In this document: in pieces, positions 1 to 6,951 of the stretch | How the letters are laid out: every line of letters begins with the position of its first letter | Numbering within the stretch: the stretch's first letter is position 1 | Assembly (NCBI GenBank): GCA_902494585.1 | Contig: CABUUD010000079.1 | Coordinates: forward strand, 1 to 8,541 | Direction of reading: 5' to 3' | Length of the DNA stretch: 8,541 nucleotides | From: an uncultured Collinsella sp. | GTDB taxonomy: Bacteria; Actinomycetota; Coriobacteriia; Coriobacteriales; Coriobacteriaceae | The notes under the pieces: generated by a model | The model's input: the letters and a program-made list of their open reading frames with translations, nothing else | What the model was told of the DNA's origin: nothing | Database searches by the model: none | Program-made: the position numbers and the translations under genes

Positions 1-593
1 CTCCCGAGCGTGGCCTCGACGTGGTCGATGCCACCTGCCCCTACGTGAAAAAAGTCCACGTGGCGGCGGAGCGCCTGGTACGCGAGGGCTACCGCGTGAT
101 CGTCGTGGGCGAGCCGGGCCACCCCGAGGTTGAGGGCATCCTGGGCCATGCCGGCGATGACGCTCAAGTCGTGAGCTGCGCCGCCGATGCGGACGCGCTG
201 CCGCTCAAGGGCAAGGTTGGACTCGTCGTGCAGACCACCCAGACCGCGCAGAACCTGGCCGAGGTCGTGGCTGCCATCACGCCGCGCGTGCAGGAGCTGC
301 GTGTGATCAACACCATCTGCGCCGCCACGAGTGAGCGACAGCAGGCAGCAGCCACACTTGCCAACCGCTGCGACTGCATGGTCGTGGTGGGCGGCAAGAA
401 CTCGGGTAACACCCGCCGCTTGGCGCAGATTTGCGCCGACGTCTGCGAGCGCACACATCACATCGAGGAAGCTTCCGAGCTTCAGGCCACGTGGTTTACC
501 GACGCTCACCACATCGGCATCACCGCCGGAGCCTCCACCCCGCAAGAACACATCGAACGCGCCGTCAAGCGCATCAAGGAGCTTTGCCGCTAA
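1..593 (+). CDS. ispH: 4-hydroxy-3-methylbut-2-enyl diphosphate reductase IspH, 3' part (N-terminus outside window)
   Basis: IspH carries out the last step of the MEP isoprenoid pathway, reducing HMBPP to IPP and DMAPP on a 4Fe-4S cluster in the cytoplasm. The reading frame is open from base 3 and gives 196 visible residues; roughly the first 85-90 residues of the usual ~280-320, including the first cluster cysteine, lie upstream. Visible family marks are VDATCP with the second cluster cysteine (codon 36-38), GHPEVEG with the substrate-side His and Glu, VQTTQT, NTIC with the third cluster cysteine (codon 318-320), GGKNSGNT (the Ser-x-Asn diphosphate-binding motif) and GASTP near the end. The protein stops right after the IspH domain, so there is no fused S1 domain as in some clostridia. 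The GTG at base 21 is internal and not a start. The next gene begins 2 bases after the stop. Confidence 0.97.
   Translation, partial: PERGLDVVDATCPYVKKVHVAAERLVREGYRVIVVGEPGHPEVEGILGHAGDDAQVVSCAADADALPLKGKVGLVVQTTQTAQNLAEVVAAITPRVQELRVINTICAATSERQQAAATLANRCDCMVVVGGKNSGNTRRLAQICADVCERTHHIEEASELQATWFTDAHHIGITAGASTPQEHIERAVKRIKELCR
576..581 (+). promoter_or_regulatory. Shine-Dalgarno for the DUF512 gene, long spacing
   Basis: AAGGAG lies inside the last codons of ispH, 14 bases before ATG 596. This is longer than the usual 5-9, so initiation probably leans on ribosomes finishing ispH 2 bases upstream. The in-frame TTG at 584 sits only 2 bases after the motif, too close to be a good alternative start. 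Confidence 0.5.
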
Positions 594-595
594 TC

Positions 596-2038
596 ATGGA
601 CCAGACCGTACCCGCATACGCCGCCGAGGTGGCCGATTACGGGCGCAGCCGCGACCCCGAACCGGGTGAGGGCGCGCTCGTTAAAAACGTGCGCCCCGAA
701 TCGCCCGCATGGGATGTGGGTATCGAGCCGGGCATGCGCGTGCTCACGGTCAACGGCGAGCAACTGACCGATATGATCGTGTGGCTCTGGGAGGCAGATG
801 ACGACACCGTCGAGCTGGAGGTATTCGATCCGCGCGACGGCACCGTCACCCCCGTTGAGCTCGATCGCTTTCCCGGCGAGGACTGGGGTCTGGAGTTCGA
901 TGGCCCCATCTTCGATGGCATGCGTACCTGCGTAAACGCCTGCGTGTTCTGCTTTATGACCATGCTGCCCAAGGGCGGCCGCTCCACGCTCTATATTCGC
1001 GACGACGACTACCGCCTGAGTTTTTTGCAGGGCAACTTTGTCACGCTCACGAACCTCTCCGACGAGGACGTTCAAAACGTCATCGACCGTAACATGAGCC
1101 CCATGAACGTGTCGGTCCACGCCGTAAGCCCCGACGTCCGCCGCCGCATGATGGGCCGCAACGCCCAGCGCGGCATGGACGTGCTCGAGGCCATCATGGC
1201 CGCCGGCATCGAGATTCACGCGCAGATCGTTTTGTGCCCCGGCATGAACGACGGCGAGGAGCTGGAAAAGACCCTGCGCTTTTGCGAGGAGCACGAGCAG
1301 ATCACGAGTCTGGGCATTGTGCCGCTCGGCTTTACCAAGCACCAGAACCGCTTTAGCTGGTCATACAGCGACAAGCCCGAGCTCGCGCGCGAAACCATTG
1401 CCATGATCCGACCCTTCCAGGATCGCGCGTACGAGCGCTTTGGCCGCCATACGTTCCAGATGAGCGACGAGTTCTATCTGGACGCCGGCATCGAGCCGCC
1501 CGAGGCCGATTTCTACGACGGTTACCCGCAGTACTACGACGGCATCGGCATGATCCGCTCGTATCTGGACGAGACCGACGACGTGCTTGCCGCAAATGCC
1601 GAGCGCCTGCGCCACGTTCGCGAGGCAATCGCCGCGCGCGGCCAGCGTCTGCTGTGCCTTTCGGGCGCAAGCGCGCGCGATACGGTAGCGCGTTTTGTGG
1701 AATCCCCGCACGGCCTTGCCGGTACCGTCACGGCCATCAAAAATCGTTACTTTGGCGGTAACGTGGACGTGACCGGCCTCATCGTCGCCTGCGACATCTT
1801 GGAGCAGCTGCCGCAGGACCTGTCGGGGGTTATGCTCTTTGTGCCTAAGCTCATGTTCAACGCCGACGGTATGACCCTTGACGAGTATCATCGTGACGAA
1901 TTACTCGCAAGCCTTACCGGTCGCGGCGCCGAGGTTCATGTGGTATCGACCATGCCGCATGAGCTGCTCGATACCCTGGAGCACATCCTTGGCATAACGC
2001 CCGCCAATTCAACTATTCCCGCTGACCCTACCCATTAA
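596..2038 (+). CDS. DUF512 family protein: PDZ-like + radical SAM + DUF512, function unknown
   Basis: This 480-residue protein has three parts. A PDZ-like N-terminus spans about residues 25-90 (ALVKNVRPESPAWDVGIEPG, then LTVNGEQLTD). A radical SAM core starts with the cluster motif C112-x3-C116-x2-C119 and is followed by LPKGGRSTLYIRDDDYRLSF and GNFVTLTNLSD. A C-terminal DUF512 domain contains NRYFGGNVDVTGL at about 383-395 and the LFVPKLMFNADG region. The CxxxCxxC motif implies a 4Fe-4S cluster that cleaves S-adenosylmethionine; substrate and product are not known for the family. No signal peptide or membrane segment is visible, so it should be cytoplasmic. As I recall, such genes often sit beside der in clostridia and actinobacteria, as here. 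The open frame reaches back to base 431 inside ispH, but that extension is Arg/His/Pro-rich out-of-frame sequence; ATG 596 gives the family-like N-terminus. The cluster motif continues FMTMLPKG, where I remember FIDQLPKG in many homologs. Confidence 0.93.
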   Translation: MDQTVPAYAAEVADYGRSRDPEPGEGALVKNVRPESPAWDVGIEPGMRVLTVNGEQLTDMIVWLWEADDDTVELEVFDPRDGTVTPVELDRFPGEDWGLEFDGPIFDGMRTCVNACVFCFMTMLPKGGRSTLYIRDDDYRLSFLQGNFVTLTNLSDEDVQNVIDRNMSPMNVSVHAVSPDVRRRMMGRNAQRGMDVLEAIMAAGIEIHAQIVLCPGMNDGEELEKTLRFCEEHEQITSLGIVPLGFTKHQNRFSWSYSDKPELARETIAMIRPFQDRAYERFGRHTFQMSDEFYLDAGIEPPEADFYDGYPQYYDGIGMIRSYLDETDDVLAANAERLRHVREAIAARGQRLLCLSGASARDTVARFVESPHGLAGTVTAIKNRYFGGNVDVTGLIVACDILEQLPQDLSGVMLFVPKLMFNADGMTLDEYHRDELLASLTGRGAEVHVVSTMPHELLDTLEHILGITPANSTIPADPTH

Positions 2039-2043
2039 AGGAG
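2037..2043 (+). promoter_or_regulatory. Shine-Dalgarno for der, overlapping the DUF512 stop codon
   Basis: AAAGGAG begins in the second base of the preceding TAA stop codon and ends 5 bases before ATG 2049. This is a strong, well-placed site and supports that start for der. Confidence 0.8.
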
Positions 2044-2048
2044 AGCAG

Positions 2049-3383
2049 ATGAAACCTATCGTCGCCGTCGTCGGACGCCCCAACGTGGGCAAGTCCACGC
2101 TCGTTAACCGCCTGGCCCAGACCTCGGACGCCATCGTCCATGAGTCCCGCGGCGTCACGCGCGACCGCTCGTATCACACGGCCGATTGGAACGGCCGCGA
2201 GTTCACCATCGTCGACACGGGCGGCATCGAGCCGCTCAAGAGCGACGACGTCTTCGCCACGTCCATCCGCGACCAGGCCCTCGCCGCCGCTGAGGAAGCC
2301 GCCGTCATCCTGTTTGTGGTCGACGGCCGCACCGGCGTCACCGAGGAGGACGAGTCGGTCGCCCGCATGCTCAAGCGCTGCGACAAGCCGGTCTTTCTGC
2401 TGGTGAACAAGCTCGACAACCCCGATCGCGAGAATGACAACATTTGGGAGTTCTATTCGCTCGGCATCGGTGAGCCCACGCCGCTCTCGGCACTGCACGG
2501 CCACGGCACGGGCGACCTGCTCGACGACATCGTGGCCCTGTTGCCCGAGGAGGAGGACGAGGTCGCCGACGAGTTCCCCGATGCGCTCAACGTGGCCATC
2601 ATCGGCCGCCCCAACGCCGGTAAGTCCTCGCTGTTCAACCGCATCCTGGGCGCCGACCGCTCCATCGTGTCCAACATTGCCGGCACCACGCGCGACGCCA
2701 TCGATACGGTCGTCGAGCGCAACGGCAAGCACTACCGCATGGTCGATACCGCGGGCATCCGCAAGAAGAGCACCGTGTACGAGAACATCGAGTACTACTC
2801 CATGGTCCGCGGTCTGCGCGCCATCGACCGCGCCGACGTGGCGCTGCTCGTCGTCGACGCCTCCGTGGGTGTTACCGAGCAGGACCAGAAGGTCATGGGT
2901 CTTGCCATCGAGCGCGGCTGCGCCATCGTGGTGCTGCTCAACAAGTGGGACCTGCTCGACGACGACCGTAAGCGAGAGGCCTGCATGGAGACCGTCGACC
3001 GCCGTCTGGGCGTCATGGCTCCCTGGGCCCAGTACCTGCGTATCTCGGCCCTGACCGGCCGTAGCGTCGAGAAGATCTGGGCGATGGTCGACGCTGCCGA
3101 GAAGACGCGCTCGCAAAAAATCACCACCTCGCGCCTCAACACGTTCCTCACCGACCTGCGCGAGTTTGGCCACACCGTGGTGGACGGCAAGCGCCGCCTG
3201 CGCATGCACTACGTGACCCAGACGGGCGTCAACCCGCCGACGTTTACGTTCTTCGTCAACCACAGCGACCTGGTCAACGACACCTATCAGCGCTATGTGG
3301 AGAACCGTATGCGCTCGGCCTTCGATTTTTCCGGCACGCCCATTCGACTCTTCTTTAGGAAGAAGGAGCAAAAGGATGCATAA
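2049..3383 (+). CDS. der: Ribosome assembly GTPase Der (EngA), two tandem G domains
   Basis: Der is an essential GTPase that acts in maturation of the 50S ribosomal subunit. The 444-residue length is typical. G domain 1 shows the P-loop GRPNVGKST (9-17), the switch motif GVTRDR (35-40), DTGG (56-59) and NKLD (120-123). An acidic linker rich in Glu and Asp (about 167-178) leads to G domain 2, with GRPNAGKSS (186-194), GTTRD, DTAG (233-236), NKWD (298-301) and a SALTG G5 motif. The KH-like RNA-binding domain fills roughly 350-440, ending in FFRKKEQKDA. All nucleotide-binding motifs are intact; the Ala in the second P-loop, where Val is commoner, is conservative. It starts 10 bases after the DUF512 gene, and its last 8 bases overlap plsY. 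The 519-residue antisense open frame here is a product of GC-rich codon usage. Confidence 0.98.
   Translation: MKPIVAVVGRPNVGKSTLVNRLAQTSDAIVHESRGVTRDRSYHTADWNGREFTIVDTGGIEPLKSDDVFATSIRDQALAAAEEAAVILFVVDGRTGVTEEDESVARMLKRCDKPVFLLVNKLDNPDRENDNIWEFYSLGIGEPTPLSALHGHGTGDLLDDIVALLPEEEDEVADEFPDALNVAIIGRPNAGKSSLFNRILGADRSIVSNIAGTTRDAIDTVVERNGKHYRMVDTAGIRKKSTVYENIEYYSMVRGLRAIDRADVALLVVDASVGVTEQDQKVMGLAIERGCAIVVLLNKWDLLDDDRKREACMETVDRRLGVMAPWAQYLRISALTGRSVEKIWAMVDAAEKTRSQKITTSRLNTFLTDLREFGHTVVDGKRRLRMHYVTQTGVNPPTFTFFVNHSDLVNDTYQRYVENRMRSAFDFSGTPIRLFFRKKEQKDA
3363..3368 (+). promoter_or_regulatory. Shine-Dalgarno for plsY, inside the 3' end of der
   Basis: AAGGAG in the final codons of der lies 7 bases before ATG 3376. 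It fixes the plsY start there, rather than at the in-frame upstream ATG 3295, which would add 27 residues of non-family sequence. Confidence 0.8.
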
Positions 3384-4059
3384 TCCGATTCTGCTGACCG
3401 CCATCTGCGCCGTGGTCTCGTTCTTTATCGGAGCGATTCCGTTTGGCTTGATCCTGGGCCGCGTGTTCAACCACACCGATATTCGCAAGGCGGGCTCCGG
3501 CAACATCGGCACCACCAACGCCCTGCGCGTAGCCGGCCCCAAGGTGGCTGCGCTCACGCTGCTGCTCGACTGCCTTAAGGGCGCCATCTGCGTCCTTATC
3601 GCCCGTCCGCTTATCGCGGGCGTGGGCTATGGCTTCCCTGTGAGCATCATGGCGCCTGGAGCCCCCGGCGACTGGATGCTCGGCGTCATCTGCCTGGCTG
3701 CCGTGTGGGGACACATCTTTTCTCCCTACCTCAACTTCCATGGCGGCAAGGGTATCGCCGTGGGCTTGGGCGTTATCCTCGCCTGGTACTGGCCCATCGG
3801 TCTTTCGCTGCTGGGCATGTTTATCGTGGCCGTCGCCATCACCAAGTTTGTGTCGGTAGGCTCGCTTGCCGCGGCCATCGGTCTTCCCATCGCCGCCTGC
3901 GCGGTCTTTCCGTACGGCAGCCTGGGACTTAAGTTTTGCATGGCGATGATCGGCATCACCGTGGTGTGGGCCCATCGCGCGAACATCAAAAAGCTCATGA
4001 CGGGCAAGGAGTCCAAGCTCTCGTTTACCAAGCGCGTCACCGAGCCCGACGATAAGTAG
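3376..4059 (+). CDS. plsY: Glycerol-3-phosphate acyltransferase PlsY (acyl-phosphate dependent), membrane protein
   Basis: PlsY transfers the acyl group of acyl-phosphate (made by PlsX, not in this window) to sn-glycerol 3-phosphate, giving lysophosphatidic acid, the first membrane step of phospholipid synthesis. The protein is 227 residues, a little longer than the usual ~200-210, and very hydrophobic, with several membrane segments. The first is at about 5-27 and ends in the family-typical GAIPFG. Three conserved cytoplasmic motifs are present: SGNIGTTNALR (41-51), HIFSPYLNFHGGKGIA (113-128) and HRANIKKLMTGKE from residue 200. The extra length may come from the loop around residues 76-97 (GYGFPVSIMAPGAPGDW), which looks extracytoplasmic. 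It overlaps der by 8 bases and is followed 9 bases later by gpsA, whose product is its substrate. The pairing strongly supports the call. Confidence 0.96.
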   Translation: MHNPILLTAICAVVSFFIGAIPFGLILGRVFNHTDIRKAGSGNIGTTNALRVAGPKVAALTLLLDCLKGAICVLIARPLIAGVGYGFPVSIMAPGAPGDWMLGVICLAAVWGHIFSPYLNFHGGKGIAVGLGVILAWYWPIGLSLLGMFIVAVAITKFVSVGSLAAAIGLPIAACAVFPYGSLGLKFCMAMIGITVVWAHRANIKKLMTGKESKLSFTKRVTEPDDK

Positions 4060-4068
4060 GAGAGAGTC

Positions 4069-5076
4069 ATGAATGTTGCGCTGATTGGCTCCGGCTCCTG
4101 GGGAACCGCAGTCGCCGGCCTTGCCGCCGCGCGAGCCGAGCGCGTGATCATGTGGGCCCATAGCGAGCAGACGGCCGCCGGCATCAATGGCGAGCGCCGC
4201 AATCCCCGGTATCTGATGGACTACGAGCTGCCCGGCAACGTCGTCGCCACCACGGACCTGTCGCAGGCACTCGAGGGCGCCGATGCCATCATCTTTGCCG
4301 TGCCCTCCACGCACCTGCGCAGTGTATGCCATCAGGCGGCCCCCTTCATCGCCGCCGACACCCCGGTACTCTGCCTCACCAAGGGCATTGAGCCCGCGTC
4401 TGGCCTACTCATGAGCGAGGTCATTGCCAGCGAGATCGGCAACGAAGCGCGCGTGGCGGCCCTCTCGGGCCCCAACCATGCCGAGGAGATCTGCCGCGGC
4501 GGGCTTTCTGCCGCCGTCATCGCCAGCAAAGACCCGCAGATAGGGGAGACCTTTAAGAACCTGCTCCTATCCACGGCCTTCCGCATCTACCTGTCGCAGG
4601 ACATGACCGGCGTCGAGGTATGCGGCGCCATGAAAAACGTCATCGCCATCGTGTGCGGCATCTCCGCCGGCACCGGCGCGGGCGACAACACGCTCGCCCT
4701 TATCATGACGCGCGGTCTGGCCGAGATCAGCCGACTGGTGCATGCCCGCGGCGGGCAGGCTATGACTTGCATGGGCCTTGCCGGCATGGGCGACCTCATC
4801 GCCACCTGTACCTCGGAGCATTCGCGCAACCGCACCTTTGGCTACGAGTTTGCCCACGGCGTGTCGCTCGACGAGTACCAGGCACGCACGCATATGGTGG
4901 TCGAGGGCGCCGTCGCGGCCCGCAGCGTCAGCGAGCTCGCCCGCTCACTGGGCGTAGACATTCCGCTCACCTTTGCCGTGGAGCAAACGCTCTACAACGG
5001 TGTTACTTTGGATAGGGCGCTCGAGATCCTTACCGATCGCGTCCCCTCTCAAGAGTTCTACGGACTTACCGACTAG
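4069..5076 (+). CDS. gpsA: NAD(P)-dependent glycerol-3-phosphate dehydrogenase GpsA
   Basis: GpsA reduces dihydroxyacetone phosphate to sn-glycerol 3-phosphate in the cytoplasm, feeding PlsY encoded just upstream. The 335-residue length fits the family. The N-terminal Rossmann fold opens with GSGSWGTAV (7-15). It is followed by PSTHLRSV, TKGIE and SGPNHAEEI (133-141). The C-terminal substrate domain carries the catalytic lysine in CGAMKN (K189), GAGDN (D206, N207), MTRGLAEISRL, GLAGMGDLIATCTSEHSRNR (R253 and N254 in the substrate/cofactor contact) and an intact C-terminus. ATG 4069 has AGGAG at 4058-4062, overlapping the plsY stop codon, with a 6-base spacer. Nothing is missing or unusual. 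Confidence 0.97.
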   Translation: MNVALIGSGSWGTAVAGLAAARAERVIMWAHSEQTAAGINGERRNPRYLMDYELPGNVVATTDLSQALEGADAIIFAVPSTHLRSVCHQAAPFIAADTPVLCLTKGIEPASGLLMSEVIASEIGNEARVAALSGPNHAEEICRGGLSAAVIASKDPQIGETFKNLLLSTAFRIYLSQDMTGVEVCGAMKNVIAIVCGISAGTGAGDNTLALIMTRGLAEISRLVHARGGQAMTCMGLAGMGDLIATCTSEHSRNRTFGYEFAHGVSLDEYQARTHMVVEGAVAARSVSELARSLGVDIPLTFAVEQTLYNGVTLDRALEILTDRVPSQEFYGLTD

Positions 5077-5094
5077 CGCAGAAAGGCTACTACC

Positions 5095-5766
5095 ATGGGT
5101 TCCATTAAAATCGCTCCGTCCGTCCTTTCGGCCGACATGGCCAACCTCAAGGGTGAGCTCGACAAGATCGCCGGTGCCGACTTTGTGCACTTCGACGTGA
5201 TGGACGGTCACTTTACCGGCAACCTCACCTTTGGCGTTGACATCCTCAAGGCCGTCAAGCGCTCCACCGACGTGCCGGTCGACGCGCACCTCATGGTGTC
5301 GAACCCCGACGAGACCGTCGATTGGTACGCCGACGCCGGCGCCGATATGATCACCGTGCACTACGAGGCCTCCACGCACCTGCACTGCACGCTCACGCAT
5401 CTGCAGCAGCGCGGCGTCAAGGCCGGTGTGGTGCTCAACCCCGCCACGCCCGTCTGCGTGCTCGAGAGCATCATCGACGTGGTCGATATCGTGCTGCTGA
5501 TGAGCGTGAACCCCGGCTTTGGCGGCCAGAGCTTTATCCCCGGTACTATCGCCAAACTTCACGAGCTCAAGGCCATGTGTGAGCGCCACGGCGTGTCGCC
5601 CATGATCGAGGTCGACGGCGGCATTTCTTCTAAGAACATCGCCGAGGTCGTCAAGGCCGGCGCCAACGTGCTCGTAGCCGGCTCCGCCGTATTTAAGTCC
5701 GAAGATCCCGCCGCCGAGGTTGCGCTGCTGCAGAAGCTGGGCAATGAGGCCGCACAGGAGGCATAA
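5095..5766 (+). CDS. rpe: Ribulose-phosphate 3-epimerase
   Basis: Rpe interconverts D-ribulose 5-phosphate and D-xylulose 5-phosphate in the pentose phosphate pathway. It is a single TIM barrel of 223 residues, the normal size. Key positions are Ser9 in APSVLSAD, the metal ligands H32 and D34 in HFDVMDGHF, H65 in DAHLMV, the NPGFGGQSF loop, and D174 in EVDGGI, the second catalytic acid. VAGSAVF at the end binds phosphate. The usual V-P-N after DGHF is T-G-N here, a modest change outside the catalytic residues. ATG 5095 has AGAAAGG at 5080-5086 with an 8-base spacer. The 18-base gap before it is the largest in the window and shows no terminator. Related epimerases such as allulose-6-phosphate 3-epimerase share the fold, but the housekeeping context favours Rpe. 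Confidence 0.95.
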   Translation: MGSIKIAPSVLSADMANLKGELDKIAGADFVHFDVMDGHFTGNLTFGVDILKAVKRSTDVPVDAHLMVSNPDETVDWYADAGADMITVHYEASTHLHCTLTHLQQRGVKAGVVLNPATPVCVLESIIDVVDIVLLMSVNPGFGGQSFIPGTIAKLHELKAMCERHGVSPMIEVDGGISSKNIAEVVKAGANVLVAGSAVFKSEDPAAEVALLQKLGNEAAQEA

Positions 5767-5772
5767 ATCCTT

Positions 5773-6951
5773 ATGACCGCAGGTCAAAACCGCATACCCG
5801 TGAATCTTGACTATGCCGCCTCGACGCCCATGCGCGCCGAGGCGCTCCTTGCGCAGCGCGAGTACGACGACAGCGAGCTTGCCGGCGTCAACCCCAACTC
5901 GCTGCATTCGCTCGGTCGCAAGGCCGCTGCGCGCCTAGAAGTGGCGCGTCGCGAGATTGCCCGCAGCTTTGGCGCCCGCGTCCGCCCATCCGAGATAATC
6001 CTGACCAACGGCGGCACCGAGGCAAACCAGCTGGCACTGCTCGGTCTTGCCGAAGGCGCTCGTCAGCGCGACCGCAAGCGTAACCGCGTGATCGTATCTG
6101 CCATCGAGCACGATTCGATCCTTGACAACCTGCCGCTGCTGCGCGCCGCCGGCTTTACCGTCGATCTGGTGCAGCCCTGCCGTGCGGGCTACATCGAGAC
6201 CGCCGCGCTGAACGACTTGCTCGGCGGCGACGTCGCACTCGTGAGCATCATGGCAGCCAACAACGAGACCGGTGTGGTGCAGCCCATCCGCGAGCTGGCC
6301 GCCGCCGCGCATACCGTGGGCGCCCTGTTCCACACCGATGCCATCCAGGGCTACTTGCATATTCCGCTCGATGTCACCGAGCTGGGCGTCGATGCCATGT
6401 CCGTCGCCGCCCACAAAATTGGCGGTCCCGTGGCATCCGGCGCGCTCTACGTTAAGACCCGTACGCCGCTGCGTCCCCGCATCTTTGGCGGTGGACAGGA
6501 AGCCGGCCGTCGTGCCGGCACGCAGGACCTACGCACGCAGCTGGCCTTTGCCGTTGCCGCGCGTACGCTGGCGCCCCATGTGGCTCAGGAGCGCGCGAAG
6601 CTGCAAGCCCTTTCCGATAAGCTCTACGCCACGCTTACGGCCCATCCGCGCATTCACGCCACCATGGGCGACTATGCGCATGCCGACCGTCTGCCCGGCA
6701 TGGTATCGATCTACATTGACGGCATGGACTCCGAAGAGCTTATCATCAAGCTCGACGCCGCCGGTTTTGAAGTGTCGGCAGGTTCGGCATGCTCGAGCGG
6801 CAGCATGGACCCCAGCCACGTTTTGAGCGCGATGGGCATCGGTCGCGAGCAGGCGCTGGGCGCACTGCGCATCTCCTTCGATGACCGCGTGAATCCGAAC
6901 GATCTGAACGACTTTGCCCAGACGCTGCTCTCAATCGTAGGTGCCGCATGA
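5773..6951 (+). CDS. Cysteine desulfurase, class I type (NifS/IscS family)
   Basis: This PLP enzyme takes sulfur from L-cysteine, leaving alanine and an enzyme persulfide for Fe-S cluster or thio-cofactor assembly. Its 392 residues match class I. Visible motifs are LDYAASTP near the N-terminus, TNGGTEAN, EHDS with H113 stacking over PLP, NNETG, D189 and Q192 in HTDAIQ, the PLP lysine K215 in AAHKIGGP, GGGQEAGRRAGTQ, and the catalytic cysteine C340 in GSACSSG. The loop after C340 leads to MDPSHVL, like IscS and NifS rather than SufS. No scaffold (iscU, nifU, sufU), iscR or tRNA-thiolation gene is adjacent, so whether it serves Fe-S assembly, tRNA thiolation or both cannot be read from this window; I give no gene symbol for that reason. 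AGGAGG at 5756-5761 is 11 bases before ATG 5773. The stop overlaps the next start (ATGA). Confidence 0.94.
   Translation: MTAGQNRIPVNLDYAASTPMRAEALLAQREYDDSELAGVNPNSLHSLGRKAAARLEVARREIARSFGARVRPSEIILTNGGTEANQLALLGLAEGARQRDRKRNRVIVSAIEHDSILDNLPLLRAAGFTVDLVQPCRAGYIETAALNDLLGGDVALVSIMAANNETGVVQPIRELAAAAHTVGALFHTDAIQGYLHIPLDVTELGVDAMSVAAHKIGGPVASGALYVKTRTPLRPRIFGGGQEAGRRAGTQDLRTQLAFAVAARTLAPHVAQERAKLQALSDKLYATLTAHPRIHATMGDYAHADRLPGMVSIYIDGMDSEELIIKLDAAGFEVSAGSACSSGSMDPSHVLSAMGIGREQALGALRISFDDRVNPNDLNDFAQTLLSIVGAA

Noticed and set aside
431..595. Upstream extension of the DUF512 frame into ispH
   Set aside because: The 55 extra residues are Arg/His/Pro-rich and unlike the family; ATG 596 gives the expected N-terminus just after the ispH stop.
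1021..1026. T6 run in the DUF512 gene as a possible internal terminator
   Set aside because: No GC-rich hairpin precedes it, and it encodes part of the conserved RLSFLQGN stretch.
3115..3120. A6 run in der as a possible slippery frameshift site
   Set aside because: The der frame continues intact into a complete KH-like domain, and neither alternative frame leads to a recognisable product.
3295..3375. Upstream start for plsY at ATG 3295
   Set aside because: It would add 27 residues of non-membrane sequence read out of frame from der; ATG 3376 has a well-placed AAGGAG.
2028..3587. 519-codon open frame on the minus strand, antisense to der and the start of plsY
   Set aside because: It mirrors the GC-rich codon pattern of der, has a low-complexity Val/Asp/Gly/His-rich translation, shows no recognisable domain, and lies wholly over well-conserved genes.
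3355..4332. 325-codon minus-strand open frame over plsY and gpsA
   Set aside because: Same shadow effect; the translation is Gly/His/Asp-rich with no domain or credible start signal, and both + strand genes are certain.
5077..5094. Gap between gpsA and rpe as a possible promoter or terminator
   Set aside because: Eighteen bases hold the rpe Shine-Dalgarno and little else; no hairpin or convincing -10/-35 pair is visible.
4945..5907. 320-codon minus-strand open frame over rpe
   Set aside because: Antisense shadow of a conserved TIM-barrel gene; composition reflects reversed GC-rich codons.
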